A stretch of DNA of 29,165 nt from Nitrosospira multiformis (lineage in GTDB: Bacteria; Pseudomonadota; Gammaproteobacteria; Burkholderiales; UBA11063): assembly GCA_020726205.1 (NCBI GenBank), contig DYTA01000001.1, positions 1 to 29,165 on the forward strand. Direction: 5' to 3'. Under the pieces are notes generated by a model. It was not told the DNA's origin, ran no database searches, and worked only from the letters and a program-made list of their open reading frames with translations. Position 1 is the stretch's first letter, and each line of letters begins with the position of its first letter. This document shows positions 1-9,112 of this stretch, one piece after another. The translations under genes and the position numbers were made by a program.

Positions 1-53
1 ATTGTTCCAACGTTTACGTGCGGTTTCGTACGTTCAAATTTCTCTTTAGCCAT
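1..53 (-). CDS. tuf: Elongation factor Tu, 5' end only (partial)
   Basis: The first 17 codons read MAKEKFERTKPHVNVGT, the highly conserved start of bacterial EF-Tu, the GTPase that carries aminoacyl-tRNA to the ribosome. The reading frame runs off the left edge of the window, so nothing can be said of the G domain. A GGAG ribosome binding site lies at 63-66, nine bases before the ATG at 53-51. It follows tRNA-Tyr, tRNA-Gly and tRNA-Thr on the same strand, the arrangement known from E. coli tufB, so it is probably co-transcribed with them from the promoter at 471-499. Whether it is the only tuf copy cannot be judged here. Confidence 0.95.
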   Translation of the reverse strand, partial: MAKEKFERTKPHVNVGT

Positions 54-97
54 TTTACAAAACTCCAAATAGTGAGATAAAATTGAAATTAACAAGC

Positions 98-172
<75 letters not shown>

Positions 173-198
173 TTATGCATTTATTTTTTAACCTGAGT

Positions 199-272
199 TG
201 GAGCGGGAGAAGGGAATCGAACCCTCGTCATAAGCTTGGAAGGCTTCTGCATTACCACTATGCTACTCCCGC
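199..272 (-). tRNA. tRNA-Gly (anticodon TCC)
   Basis: The acceptor stem is GCGGGAG/CTCCCGC with discriminator T and encoded CCA at 199-201. The anticodon loop is CTTCCAA, giving anticodon TCC. The D stem GCAT/ATGC and T loop TTCGATT are normal. The anticodon stem GAAGC/GCTTA has a G-A opposition at its outermost pair (positions 27-43), where E. coli glyT has a Watson-Crick pair. It lies between tRNA-Tyr and tRNA-Thr on the same strand. Confidence 0.96.
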
Positions 273-369
273 ACTACGTTCAGTGTCTTTTTTAATTCTG
301 GCATCATTCTAATACATTGGAATTTATTTTGCAAGAATTTTTGAAACTTTTTACGCTGTATGCGTTACT

Positions 370-455
370 TGGTGGAGAGGGCAGGATTCGAACCTGCGAA
401 GGTAAAACCGCCGGATTTACAGTCCGGACCCGTTGGCCGCTTGGGTAACCTCTCC
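370..455 (-). tRNA. tRNA-Tyr (anticodon GTA)
   Basis: This is a type II tRNA with a long variable arm. The acceptor stem is GGAGAGG/CCTCTCC, the discriminator is A, and CCA is encoded at 370-372. Anticodon stem CCGGA/TCCGG encloses loop CTGTAAA, giving anticodon GTA. The T arm is GCAGG, TTCGAAT, CCTGC. It is the first gene of the tRNA-tuf transcription unit and sits just downstream of a near-consensus promoter. Confidence 0.97.
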
Positions 456-470
456 TTTGATGAGGTACTT

Positions 471-499
471 ATTATATCTAATACACATCATCACGTCAA
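471..499 (-). promoter_or_regulatory. Sigma-70 promoter of the tRNA-Tyr/Gly/Thr-tuf operon
   Basis: On the minus strand TTGACG (499-494) and TATAAT (476-471) are separated by exactly 17 bases. The -10 box ends 15 bases before the mature 5' end of tRNA-Tyr, a sensible distance for a short leader. This is one of the best promoter matches in the window, as expected for a stable RNA operon. The rest of the 164-bp gap to the RND gene (500-619) is AT-rich, and I see no convincing terminator for the RND operon in it. Confidence 0.85.
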
Positions 500-619
500 G
501 TAAAAACACACTTTTTTTTATAATAAATTAAATAAACACCATTTTAACAATACAAATCAAAGCGTTATATAAATAAAACCATTAGCAATTAAATTGACAA
601 AGTTTTTACAATTAATAAA

Positions 620-3600
620 TTATTCATCTTTAGAGTCAATAGGTCTTTGTTTATTACCCATTACAACAACAAAAAATAAAGGAACAAAAATAATTGAAAT
701 TAAAGTAGAACCCAACATTCCACCTATAATACCAGTCCCAACAGAGTGTTCTGCATTGGAATTAGCACCATGTGCGATTGCCAATGGCAAAGTACCTAAA
801 ATAAATGCTAATGAAGTCATTATAATTGGTCTAAATCTTTGGCGAGCTGCAATTAAAGCTGAATCTACAGTAGAACTTCCTGCTCGCCAGTGATCTATTG
901 CAAATTCAGTAATTAAAATAGAGTTTTTGGCTGATAAACCCAGTAGTGTAATTAAACTTATCTGAAAGTATAAATCATTATCTAACCCTCTAATAAAGAG
1001 AATAGCTCCAGCACCAAATAAAGCAAATGGTATAGCCATAATTACAACTAGCGGTAAGCGCCACATTTCAAATTGACCAGCTAACACTAAGAAAATCATT
1101 ACCATACCAAAGGCGAAAGCAAAAGCTGAAGTAGCTCCGCCACTATCTTGTTGATAACTAACACCATACCAAGTATAACTATATTCCTTAGGTAAAATTT
1201 TCTCAGCAGCAGCAGCCATATATTGCATAGTTTGCTGAATTGTCACACCATTTTTAGGCTCAACAACAATTTTAGTTGCTAAATAATCATTAAAACGCTC
1301 AATTACATCAGGAGATGTCGTCATAGATGATGATACAATAGAGTTAACTGGTACCATGCTTCCACTCTCATTACGTACCATTAAATTATTTATTTGTTCA
1401 GGAGAACGGCGATATGGATAATCACTCTGTATCGTTACCCAAAATAAATCACCCATTCGATAAAAATAATTAACCAAATCAGGTCCGTAATTCGCTTCCA
1501 AAGCGCCATATACATCAGATACAGTTAATCCATAAAATTTTGCTCTTTCAACATCAACTAAAACACTAAAAGCTTGGTTGTAGGGATTAAAATTATAATA
1601 ACTACGAGCTATATTGGGATTTTTATTTAGCTCATTAGTAATTTGTTTAGCATATTTATCAAGATTAAAATAACTACCATCAACTTTATCCTGAATATAC
1701 ATCTCAACACCATTTGTATTACTTAATCCATCAATAGCAGGTTGGTTGTACGCAATAAATTTTGCATCCTTATCTTGCTGACCATATTCATTAGCTTTAT
1801 CAATTAATTGATTAACATCAGATCTTCTGTGATCCCAATCAACTAAATCAGTCGTAACTGTTGCTACATTCGTTTTAATTGAACCCGCATGTAATTCATC
1901 TATACCAATTAAACTTACCGTATTATCTACATTTTCTTTATCACCAAGTAAATTTGTAATATAACGATCAACTACCTTACTAGTTCTTTCAATTGATGAG
2001 TTATTAGGTAACGTTATCTGAGTAGTAAAAAAACCTTTATCCTCATTTGGTATAAACCCAACTGGCATTATATAATAAATAAATCCAGTTAAAACAAGTA
2101 CACCACTAAACACTATCATAAATTTTTTTCTGTGATTAAGTAAATACTTAACTGCGTTAATATATAAATCAGTTAACTTTTCAAAACCATTATTAAATCC
2201 AATAAAAAATTTACTTTTAACTTGGTGATGCGCTGAGTCTTTTAGAAAAATAGCACACAATGCTGGAGTTAAAGTTAAAGCAACTATACCAGATAGAACA
2301 ACAGAAATTGCAATCGTAACTGCAAACTGCTGATATAAAATCCCTGTTAAGCCACCTAAAAAAGCTGAAGGAATAAATGCACAACACAGCACTAAAACAA
2401 TAGCAACTAAAGCACTTGCTACTTCTTCCATTGATATGATACTTGCTTCTCTAGCACTGCATTTTTGCTGTTCCATAATTCGTTCAACATTTTCAATCAC
2501 AACAATTGAGTCATCGACCACAATACCAATGGATAATATTAAACCAAAAAGTGTCAAATTATTAATACTAAAACCTAAAGCATACATTCCTGCAAACGTC
2601 CCCACAACTGCGACTGGAATCGTTAAAATAGGAATCAAGGTAGCACGCCATTTTTGTAAAAATAAAAACACAACTAAGATTACCAAAATACAAGCGTCTC
2701 GCAATGTTTCAGCAACATTACTTAATGCCTTATTAATAAATTTAGTATTATCAAATGCAACAGTATATTTAATACCATCAGGAAATTGTTTCGCTAATTT
2801 ATCCATAGTTTGCATAATCGCTTTATGAGCAGCTAATTGATTAGCACTTGGATCTAAATAAATCTGTAACCCAATTGTTGAGTCATGATTTAATTTATTT
2901 ATCGTATCATAACTAAATGCACCTAACTCTACTCGGGCAATATCTTTCAAACGTACATATTCAATTCCCTGCGACCGAATAATAATATTTTCAAACTGTT
3001 TTGGATCACTATAGTAACTCTGCCCGACTAAATTAATTGCCATTAAGCTTGTACCATCTGTAGGGGGTGCAGCTACTTGACCAACTGCCACTTGCACGTT
3101 TTGTTGTTGAATTGCATTTTGAACATCACTAACAGTAATCCCTAATTTTGCCATTTTGTTTGGGTCTAACCAGATGCGCATTGAATAAGTTCTATCACCA
3201 ACCATTTCAACATCGCCAACACCTTTTACGCGCACTAATTCAGTGTAAATTGCACGATACACATAATTGCTTAAATAAACTTGATCAATCCTTGAGTCTC
3301 CTTGCATAGAAATTGACATAAGCAAGTTTTGTGAACTTTTACGCATAGTTACACCAAGATTCTGAACAATTGATGGCAACATAGGTAATGCAGTATTCAA
3401 GCGATTTAAGACATCACCAATAACAGCATTTAAATCTGTACCAGTAGCAAATGTAATCACTAAATTATAATCACCATTACCTGACATTACAGAATTCATA
3501 TAGATCATCTGGTTCGCACCATTAATCTGATCCTCAATAGGAGAAGCAACGGTTTTTTGAATTGTTTCAGAATTAGCACCTGGGTAATGTGCACTAATTG

Positions 3601-3730
3601 TAATTGTTGGCGGAGCAATATTAGGATATTCTGCCAGCGGCAAATTAGTAATTGCAACTAAACCACATAAAACAATAATAATTGAAATTACAGATGAAAA
3701 TACTGGATTTTTAATAAAAAAGCGTAACAT
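620..3730 (-). CDS. RND multidrug efflux permease, AcrB/MexB (HAE1) type, second gene of the pair
   Basis: This 1036-residue inner-membrane protein is a proton-driven exporter of the AcrB family and has the usual full length. The N-terminus (MLRFFIKNPVF, then YPNIAPPTITISAHYPGA) matches the family. The proton-relay residues are present: an Asp pair at D406-D407 in transmembrane segment 4 (GIVVDDSIVVIENVERI), Lys at K935 in segment 10 (LLGLSAKNSILITEF), and the RPIIMTS motif of segment 11. Its ATG at 3730 shares one base with the stop codon of the upstream RND gene (TAATG), so translation is probably coupled. Family members need a periplasmic adaptor and an outer-membrane channel; neither is adjacent. 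Substrate cannot be read from sequence. The two pumps differ clearly in sequence, so this is not a recent duplication. Confidence 0.93.
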   Translation of the reverse strand: MLRFFIKNPVFSSVISIIIVLCGLVAITNLPLAEYPNIAPPTITISAHYPGANSETIQKTVASPIEDQINGANQMIYMNSVMSGNGDYNLVITFATGTDLNAVIGDVLNRLNTALPMLPSIVQNLGVTMRKSSQNLLMSISMQGDSRIDQVYLSNYVYRAIYTELVRVKGVGDVEMVGDRTYSMRIWLDPNKMAKLGITVSDVQNAIQQQNVQVAVGQVAAPPTDGTSLMAINLVGQSYYSDPKQFENIIIRSQGIEYVRLKDIARVELGAFSYDTINKLNHDSTIGLQIYLDPSANQLAAHKAIMQTMDKLAKQFPDGIKYTVAFDNTKFINKALSNVAETLRDACILVILVVFLFLQKWRATLIPILTIPVAVVGTFAGMYALGFSINNLTLFGLILSIGIVVDDSIVVIENVERIMEQQKCSAREASIISMEEVASALVAIVLVLCCAFIPSAFLGGLTGILYQQFAVTIAISVVLSGIVALTLTPALCAIFLKDSAHHQVKSKFFIGFNNGFEKLTDLYINAVKYLLNHRKKFMIVFSGVLVLTGFIYYIMPVGFIPNEDKGFFTTQITLPNNSSIERTSKVVDRYITNLLGDKENVDNTVSLIGIDELHAGSIKTNVATVTTDLVDWDHRRSDVNQLIDKANEYGQQDKDAKFIAYNQPAIDGLSNTNGVEMYIQDKVDGSYFNLDKYAKQITNELNKNPNIARSYYNFNPYNQAFSVLVDVERAKFYGLTVSDVYGALEANYGPDLVNYFYRMGDLFWVTIQSDYPYRRSPEQINNLMVRNESGSMVPVNSIVSSSMTTSPDVIERFNDYLATKIVVEPKNGVTIQQTMQYMAAAAEKILPKEYSYTWYGVSYQQDSGGATSAFAFAFGMVMIFLVLAGQFEMWRLPLVVIMAIPFALFGAGAILFIRGLDNDLYFQISLITLLGLSAKNSILITEFAIDHWRAGSSTVDSALIAARQRFRPIIMTSLAFILGTLPLAIAHGANSNAEHSVGTGIIGGMLGSTLISIIFVPLFFVVVMGNKQRPIDSKDE

Positions 3731-6700
3731 TAATTTTTTCTCCGCTTCATAATCATAACAAAAAAAGCAGGCGTTAACAGAGTTCCAATAAATACAGAAC
3801 CCAAAATACCGCCAATGATACCCATTCCAACTGAATGCTGAGCATTAGCTCCAGCACCAGTTGCAAAAACTAATGGCAAAGCTCCAAAGATAAATGTAAC
3901 AGAAGTCATTACAATTGGTCTAAATCTTAGCCTTAATGAATAAAGAGCACTATCTGTCACACTATGTCCAGCCTTAAAATGTTGTAGAGCAAACTCAACT
4001 AACAAAATAATATTTTTTGCTGATAGCCCCAATAAAGCAATTAAACTAATTTGAAAATACAAATCATTAGTCTTACCGCTTAACAATAATATAACGGCAG
4101 AACCAAACAGTGCACAAGGAATACCTAACAATACAACAAACGGCAAACGCCACATTTCATATAATGCAGCTAAAACCAAATAAATCATTATTAACGAGAA
4201 TACAAACGCGGTTGCAGATGTTGATTGTGACTGACGTTGCATATAGCTAGTTCCAAACCAATCATAATCGTACCCTTTTGGCAAAGTTAAAATTTCTTCA
4301 TCAATAACTTTCATGACATCACCCATCGAATACCCTGGTGCAGGATTAATGATTAATTTAGACGCAGTGTAATCATTAAACCTTTGAATTACTTGAGCAT
4401 CTCTTCCCATCGTTACATTAACTACACTATTAATTGGCACCATGCTATCGTTACGCTCAGAATGAACAAATACATTTGATAAATTAGCTATTGTTGCCCG
4501 ATAACGATAATCAGACTGCATAATAACCCAGACTAAATCTTGCATTATATATGCATAGTTCACGTTATTATTACTATATATAGTTTGAATCGCACTATAT
4601 AAATTATTAAGATTTACACCATAAAAATAAGCTCTTTCAACATTAGGTAAAATAGAAATTTCTGGTACATTGGTATCCAATGTTTGAATCGCACTACCAA
4701 CTTCTTTATGCGCTTTTAATCTTTCCATTAGTTGCTCACACACAAGTTGTAATTTATGTGCATCACCCACAACTCTATCTTCTACATAAAACTCAACCCC
4801 ACCAGTTGTGCTCAAACCTCGCATAGGAGGTTGATTGAAAGCTCGAATAGTCACACCAGGAACCCCTCTACCACCAGCATTTATTTGTTTTATAATTGCA
4901 TCGGCACTCGTTTCAGGTGTTTTACGCTGATCCCAATCTTTAAGAACAATAAAAAAAGATGCAGCATAGGTCTTTTGATTACCAAAATCTAAAAAATCCA
5001 TACCTGTAACTGTCACCACTGAGTAAATTCCAGGGTTTTTCGTTAATTTCTCGGTAAAAGCATCTACTTTAGCTTTAGTTTCAGCTAAACCTGAAGCTGA
5101 GGGTAAATTTATTGTTGCAAAAATCAAACCTTGATCTTCATTAGGAACAAATCCCATTGAAATCATCTTAAATAATCCAACAGTAATCATTACCACAACA
5201 AACCATAATGAAATAGCAGATTTTTTATGTAAAACTAAAAATGTTGCCATCCGAACATATTTTTCTGTTAACCAATCAAAAAAATGGTCAAACCATGCCA
5301 ACATTTTTGGTTTGTGTACTTCTTTTTTAAGTATTAGCAAACTTATTGCTGGCGTGAAAGTCAATGCTCCTACCCCAGAAAGTATAACGGCACAAGCAAT
5401 TGTAACTGCAAATTGACGATACATAATTCCAGCTAATCCACCAAGTGCCATTACAGGAACAAACACAACGCTTAATACAAGCATAATAGCAATAATTGCA
5501 CCAACAACTTCTTGTAGAGTTAATTCAATAACTTGCATTAAACTCATGTTTGGATGCTCTTCTCTCAAACGCTCTACATTCTCTACAATTACAATGGAAT
5601 CATCAACTACAATACCTATTGCTAAAATCAACGCAAATAAACTCAATGTATTTAATGAAAAACCAAAGATATACAAACAAGCCATAGTGCCAACAATTGC
5701 AACAGGAATAGAACAAATTGCAATTAAACTAGCACGCCAATTTTGTAAAAATAAAAATATAACTAACCCAACTAATACGAATGCTGTTTCAAGTGTACCA
5801 ACCACATTTTGTACCGATGCCTTTACAAATCTAGAATTATCAACGGTTACACGATATTTTAAACCAGTAGGAAAACGCTTAGCATCTTCAGCAAGTTTAG
5901 CCATAATTTGATTTTTAGCTTCAAGTTGATTAGCTCCAGGAATTAAATAAATCTGCATAATAGAACATGGATAATGCTTAAATTTATCATGTTCATCTCT
6001 AAAATTAGTCTGAGCAATAGTTGTATAACTACTAGCTCCTAGTTCAACTCTAGCAACATCTTTTATTCTAATTGTTTGATTATTATTATTCCGAATTACA
6101 ATATTACCAACCTGTTCAGCTTTACTAAACATTGGTTGCCCATGAACATTTACAGTCAATAAATCATGCTGACTATTTGGAGCTGAGTTGGTTCGCCCAA
6201 CAATATATTCCTCATTTTGATCATTGATCACATTACTAATATCGGTAGTAGAAACTTTATATCTTTGCATCTTATTCGGATCTAACCAAATTCTAATGGC
6301 ATACGAACCAGTTCCAAATACATTAACTGTACCAACAGTTGGCAACATCAACAAGTCATTCTCTACGGTACGCTGCAAATAGTTACTTACCCAAACAGGG
6401 TCAATATAAGGATCTGAATAAAATGCCAAAGTCATTAACATATCAGGCGAACTTTTACGTGCTGTAACCCCCATTCTTTGAACCACACTAGGTAATAGCG
6501 GCATTGCAGCTTGCAAACGATTTAATACTTCATTTATAGCATAATTAAGATTAGTACCAACATTATATGTTAGCGAAATTGAAATTGTCCCAACAGAAGA
6601 AGTTGTTGTCGCCATATACATAAGGTTTGAAACACCATTAAGCTGATTTTCTAATTGGGCAGCGACTACCTTGGCTCCTGTTTCAGCATTGGCACCTGGA

Positions 6701-6849
6701 TAACTTGCACTAATTGAAATAGATGGAGGTGAAATATCAGGAAACTGACTGACAGGAAGGTTAAATAATGCAACAATACCACAAAGAACAATAATTAATG
6801 AAATTACTGTTGCTAGAATTGGTCTTTTAATAAATACATTTAAACGCAT
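3730..6849 (-). CDS. RND multidrug efflux permease, AcrB/MexB (HAE1) type, first gene of the pair
   Basis: This 1039-residue AcrB-type permease starts MRLNVFIKRPILATVIS and carries the porter-domain start PPSISISASYPGANAET. The Asp pair in transmembrane segment 4 is D416-D417 (GIVVDDSIVIVENVERL), the Lys in segment 10 is K945 (LLGLSAKNIILLVEF), and the C-terminal GANAQHSVGMGIIGG motif is intact, so it should be active in proton coupling. Relative to its partner it has roughly nine extra residues before the Asp pair, around 296-305 (RDEHDKFKHYPC). It is the first gene of a two-gene unit with no adaptor gene before it, unlike acrAB, mexAB or mdtABC operons. No strong ribosome binding site is visible before the ATG. 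A weak candidate promoter lies in the preceding gap. Confidence 0.93.
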   Translation of the reverse strand: MRLNVFIKRPILATVISLIIVLCGIVALFNLPVSQFPDISPPSISISASYPGANAETGAKVVAAQLENQLNGVSNLMYMATTTSSVGTISISLTYNVGTNLNYAINEVLNRLQAAMPLLPSVVQRMGVTARKSSPDMLMTLAFYSDPYIDPVWVSNYLQRTVENDLLMLPTVGTVNVFGTGSYAIRIWLDPNKMQRYKVSTTDISNVINDQNEEYIVGRTNSAPNSQHDLLTVNVHGQPMFSKAEQVGNIVIRNNNNQTIRIKDVARVELGASSYTTIAQTNFRDEHDKFKHYPCSIMQIYLIPGANQLEAKNQIMAKLAEDAKRFPTGLKYRVTVDNSRFVKASVQNVVGTLETAFVLVGLVIFLFLQNWRASLIAICSIPVAIVGTMACLYIFGFSLNTLSLFALILAIGIVVDDSIVIVENVERLREEHPNMSLMQVIELTLQEVVGAIIAIMLVLSVVFVPVMALGGLAGIMYRQFAVTIACAVILSGVGALTFTPAISLLILKKEVHKPKMLAWFDHFFDWLTEKYVRMATFLVLHKKSAISLWFVVVMITVGLFKMISMGFVPNEDQGLIFATINLPSASGLAETKAKVDAFTEKLTKNPGIYSVVTVTGMDFLDFGNQKTYAASFFIVLKDWDQRKTPETSADAIIKQINAGGRGVPGVTIRAFNQPPMRGLSTTGGVEFYVEDRVVGDAHKLQLVCEQLMERLKAHKEVGSAIQTLDTNVPEISILPNVERAYFYGVNLNNLYSAIQTIYSNNNVNYAYIMQDLVWVIMQSDYRYRATIANLSNVFVHSERNDSMVPINSVVNVTMGRDAQVIQRFNDYTASKLIINPAPGYSMGDVMKVIDEEILTLPKGYDYDWFGTSYMQRQSQSTSATAFVFSLIMIYLVLAALYEMWRLPFVVLLGIPCALFGSAVILLLSGKTNDLYFQISLIALLGLSAKNIILLVEFALQHFKAGHSVTDSALYSLRLRFRPIVMTSVTFIFGALPLVFATGAGANAQHSVGMGIIGGILGSVFIGTLLTPAFFVMIMKRRKN

Positions 6850-7176
6850 ATTTTTGATTACTAATCTATAAAATTATATATTTTAAAGCATTATAATAAC
6901 ACACAATTTCAAGTGATAATAAACCCAATCATCGCTAGCACATGTATAGAAAATATAAATTTGAAAATACTAACTATCTGTATTCAATTTGGCATGTATA
7001 CTTTATTAGATATTAAAATAATTATACTTATCAATAAACCTTTAATTTTATTTTATAATTTTATCGCAACACCTTATTCACATGTAAGAAAATCATGCAT
7101 TGCACCTATGCATAGTTCATTAAACAGTGTATAATAACCTTGATTTAAATAATATTAATTAAGGATTTATTACCTC
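6850..7176. promoter_or_regulatory. Divergent intergenic region between the RND pair and the aromatic amino acid permease
   Basis: This 327-bp gap holds the control regions of two divergent units. For the RND genes a minus-strand TATAAT lies at 6895-6890, but the base block 17 bp upstream (TATCAC) is a poor -35. For the permease a plus-strand TATAAT lies at 7130-7135 with a poor -35 (TATGCA) at 7107-7112. Two copies of the palindrome ATGCAT (7095-7100 and 7108-7113) flank TTGCACCT and overlap that -35, which could be an operator. The 8-mer CATGTATA occurs at 6941-6948 and 6993-7000. A short open frame at 6913-7134 has no family resemblance or ribosome binding site and is not called. Confidence 0.4.
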
Positions 7177-8367
7177 ATGGATAACTTTAAAAAATTATTA
7201 CTATCTTCATTCTTAATTGCAGGAGCGGCAATTGGATCTGGTGTATTAGCACTACCAATGTTGGCAGCTGGACCAGGGCTATTTAATACGCTAATTTTCA
7301 TTACTATAACATTTGTAATTTCGTATTTTATGGCATTAATTAGTATTGATGTATATGCACAATATGACAATCATAACGTAAATGCAGCAACACTAGCTAT
7401 TGACTACTTTGGAAAAAAAGGTTACTGGATTACAACAATATTAAATGTCTTATCAATGGGTTCATTAGCTGCAGCTTACGTAAATGCTGGCGGAGATTTA
7501 TTAGCAAAAACGGTACTACCAGCTTTTCACATCATTATTCCATCGCAATTAGGTATGATAATTTTCTTTGCTGTTTTTATGCCTGCATTTATTATTGGGC
7601 TTGGATTTATTAGCCGACTGAATGGAATTATTTTTACAATAAAGTACTTATGTTTAATTGGTGGAATTATTTTTGGTATCAAACTAATGAATCCACATAT
7701 TTTTGAAGTTATTCCAAAAGATGGCTTTCAATATTTAGCAGCAGGCGCTTCAACTATGTTTTGTATTTGGATGATGCACATGGTATTACCATTAGTATTA
7801 AAAATCAATGATTGGAATCCTCAAAAAGCTAAAAAAGCTACATTCATTGGTTTAATGATTCCAGCAATTGCATATATCGGTTGGATGCTATTGATTTTCT
7901 CGCTAGTATCTAGAGAAGATTTTCGTAGTTTAAATACAATTGGTGATGTCATGCATTTTGCATTAACAAAACCAGGTGTTCCAAACACTATTTCAGTATT
8001 AGTAGGTGTTTTTGCTTCAATAACTGTGCTAACAGCATTTTTATCAATCGGATTTGCATTAGTCGCATTTGTTATTGATGCGCTAAAATGGACAGATTCA
8101 CCTAAAAATCGTTTATTTGCAACCTTAATTTCATTTGTGATTCCTGTAATTATTGCATTACTTTTCCCCAAAGCATTCGTAATAATTTATCAACAATCAA
8201 ATATGTTTCAAATTGGTGCTGCATTAGTCCCAATTGCTGCAGCATATGTATTTTTTAAAAAAATAAAAAGAAGTACTATTCTTCCAACAATAGTAATGAT
8301 TGTTGGGATATTAGTAATTATTGCTCAATTATTACAAGATATAAATGTATTCCCTACCTTTCACTAA
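7177..8367 (+). CDS. Aromatic amino acid permease (TyrP/Mtr-type, HAAAP family)
   Basis: This 396-residue, highly hydrophobic protein, with about eleven membrane segments, resembles TyrP, TnaB and Mtr of E. coli, which import tyrosine or tryptophan with protons. The first helix carries the family glycine motif GAAIGSGVLALPM (residues 16-28), followed by a second conserved stretch LNVLSMGSLAAAYVNAGG near residue 90. Length is normal (E. coli TyrP is 403). An AAGGA site at 7161-7165 precedes the ATG by eleven bases, a little far. It is a single-gene unit closed by a strong terminator. Whether tyrosine, tryptophan or both is the substrate cannot be decided; paired ATGCAT elements over the promoter hint at repression by an unknown regulator. 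Confidence 0.85.
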   Translation: MDNFKKLLLSSFLIAGAAIGSGVLALPMLAAGPGLFNTLIFITITFVISYFMALISIDVYAQYDNHNVNAATLAIDYFGKKGYWITTILNVLSMGSLAAAYVNAGGDLLAKTVLPAFHIIIPSQLGMIIFFAVFMPAFIIGLGFISRLNGIIFTIKYLCLIGGIIFGIKLMNPHIFEVIPKDGFQYLAAGASTMFCIWMMHMVLPLVLKINDWNPQKAKKATFIGLMIPAIAYIGWMLLIFSLVSREDFRSLNTIGDVMHFALTKPGVPNTISVLVGVFASITVLTAFLSIGFALVAFVIDALKWTDSPKNRLFATLISFVIPVIIALLFPKAFVIIYQQSNMFQIGAALVPIAAAYVFFKKIKRSTILPTIVMIVGILVIIAQLLQDINVFPTFH

Positions 8368-8377
8368 GCTATCAAAT

Positions 8378-8409
8378 AAAAAAGGATTATTTTTTAATAA
8401 TCCTTTTTT
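8378..8409. terminator. Bidirectional rho-independent terminator
   Basis: A perfect 14-bp stem (8378-8391 with 8396-8409) closes a TTTT loop. The stem has A-runs outside on the left and T-runs on the right, so it can end transcription in both directions. It separates the plus-strand permease from the convergent lytic transglycosylase gene. Confidence 0.9.
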
Positions 8410-8440
8410 ATTTATTCTTTATAAACATTTAATAATCAAA

Positions 8441-9112
8441 TCAATTACTATAATCAATTTTTTTTACTTCTCCTGTACTAGTTACCAAAACAAACACCGA
8501 CGGTTCCCAATAACGCCTTAACGCACTAAACACCAAATCTGGGTAGGTTGACTGTCCCCTACTACCATTATAACGACCAAGGGCCATAAATACGTCACCA
8601 TGCTCTAATTGTAAATAGTGTCGCAAAATTGTACAACCAAAACGAATATTAGTCTGGACATTAAGTAAATCTTGCCCTTGTGCACCAATTTGACGAACCC
8701 AAAAAGGCATAACTTGCATAATTCCCTGCGCACCAGCACTAGAGATAGCATATTTATTAAATCTACTTTCCACAGTAATTAAGCTCAAGACCAGCTGAGG
8801 ATTAAGACCAGCACGAATAGATTCATATTGTATCGTCGTCAATAATCTTTTCCGCATAAAGTCATCTTGAATAAGTGGATCTTTAGGTGATAATTTTTTA
8901 AGACGACTAGACATATCACTCAACCAAGCATCAGCTTTTTCCTTACTTGAAAAAACTAAATGTGGCTGAATAGGATTAATAATTGCAGAGTGAAGAGACG
9001 CTTGCACATCCGCAGACAACGCCTCTTCTTGTTGATTACCCGCATACGCAACTGATGACATAAAAATAACGCTGGTTATTACCAACGTTATTTGCTTAAT
9101 TACGTGCATCAT
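8441..9112 (-). CDS. Lytic transglycosylase, SLT family
   Basis: This 223-residue exported enzyme cleaves peptidoglycan glycan strands to form anhydromuropeptides. Residues 1-24 form a signal peptide ending VAYA. The SLT domain covers about 95-190, with the catalytic Glu E115 in the ESRF motif, GAQGIMQVMP at 127-136 and ALGRYNGS at 177-184, all intact. The gene begins inside the end of proS (17-bp overlap). Two ATGs in a row (9112 and 9109) follow a GGTGA; the second has the better spacing. proS followed by a soluble transglycosylase is, as I recall, common in betaproteobacteria. Overlap implies co-transcription. No lipobox Cys is visible, so a periplasmic rather than lipoprotein form is likely. 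Confidence 0.9.
   Translation of the reverse strand: MMHVIKQITLVITSVIFMSSVAYAGNQQEEALSADVQASLHSAIINPIQPHLVFSSKEKADAWLSDMSSRLKKLSPKDPLIQDDFMRKRLLTTIQYESIRAGLNPQLVLSLITVESRFNKYAISSAGAQGIMQVMPFWVRQIGAQGQDLLNVQTNIRFGCTILRHYLQLEHGDVFMALGRYNGSRGQSTYPDLVFSALRRYWEPSVFVLVTSTGEVKKIDYSN

Noticed and set aside
3730..6849. The RND pair as recent duplicates or as MdtB/MdtC
   Set aside because: The two proteins differ throughout, and both carry AcrB-type N-termini (PPSISISASYPGA and similar) rather than the MdtB/MdtC type.
6913..7134. A 73-codon plus-strand open frame in the gap before the aromatic permease
   Set aside because: It has no ribosome binding site, a composition expected of AT-rich noncoding DNA and no family resemblance, and it covers the likely promoter region.
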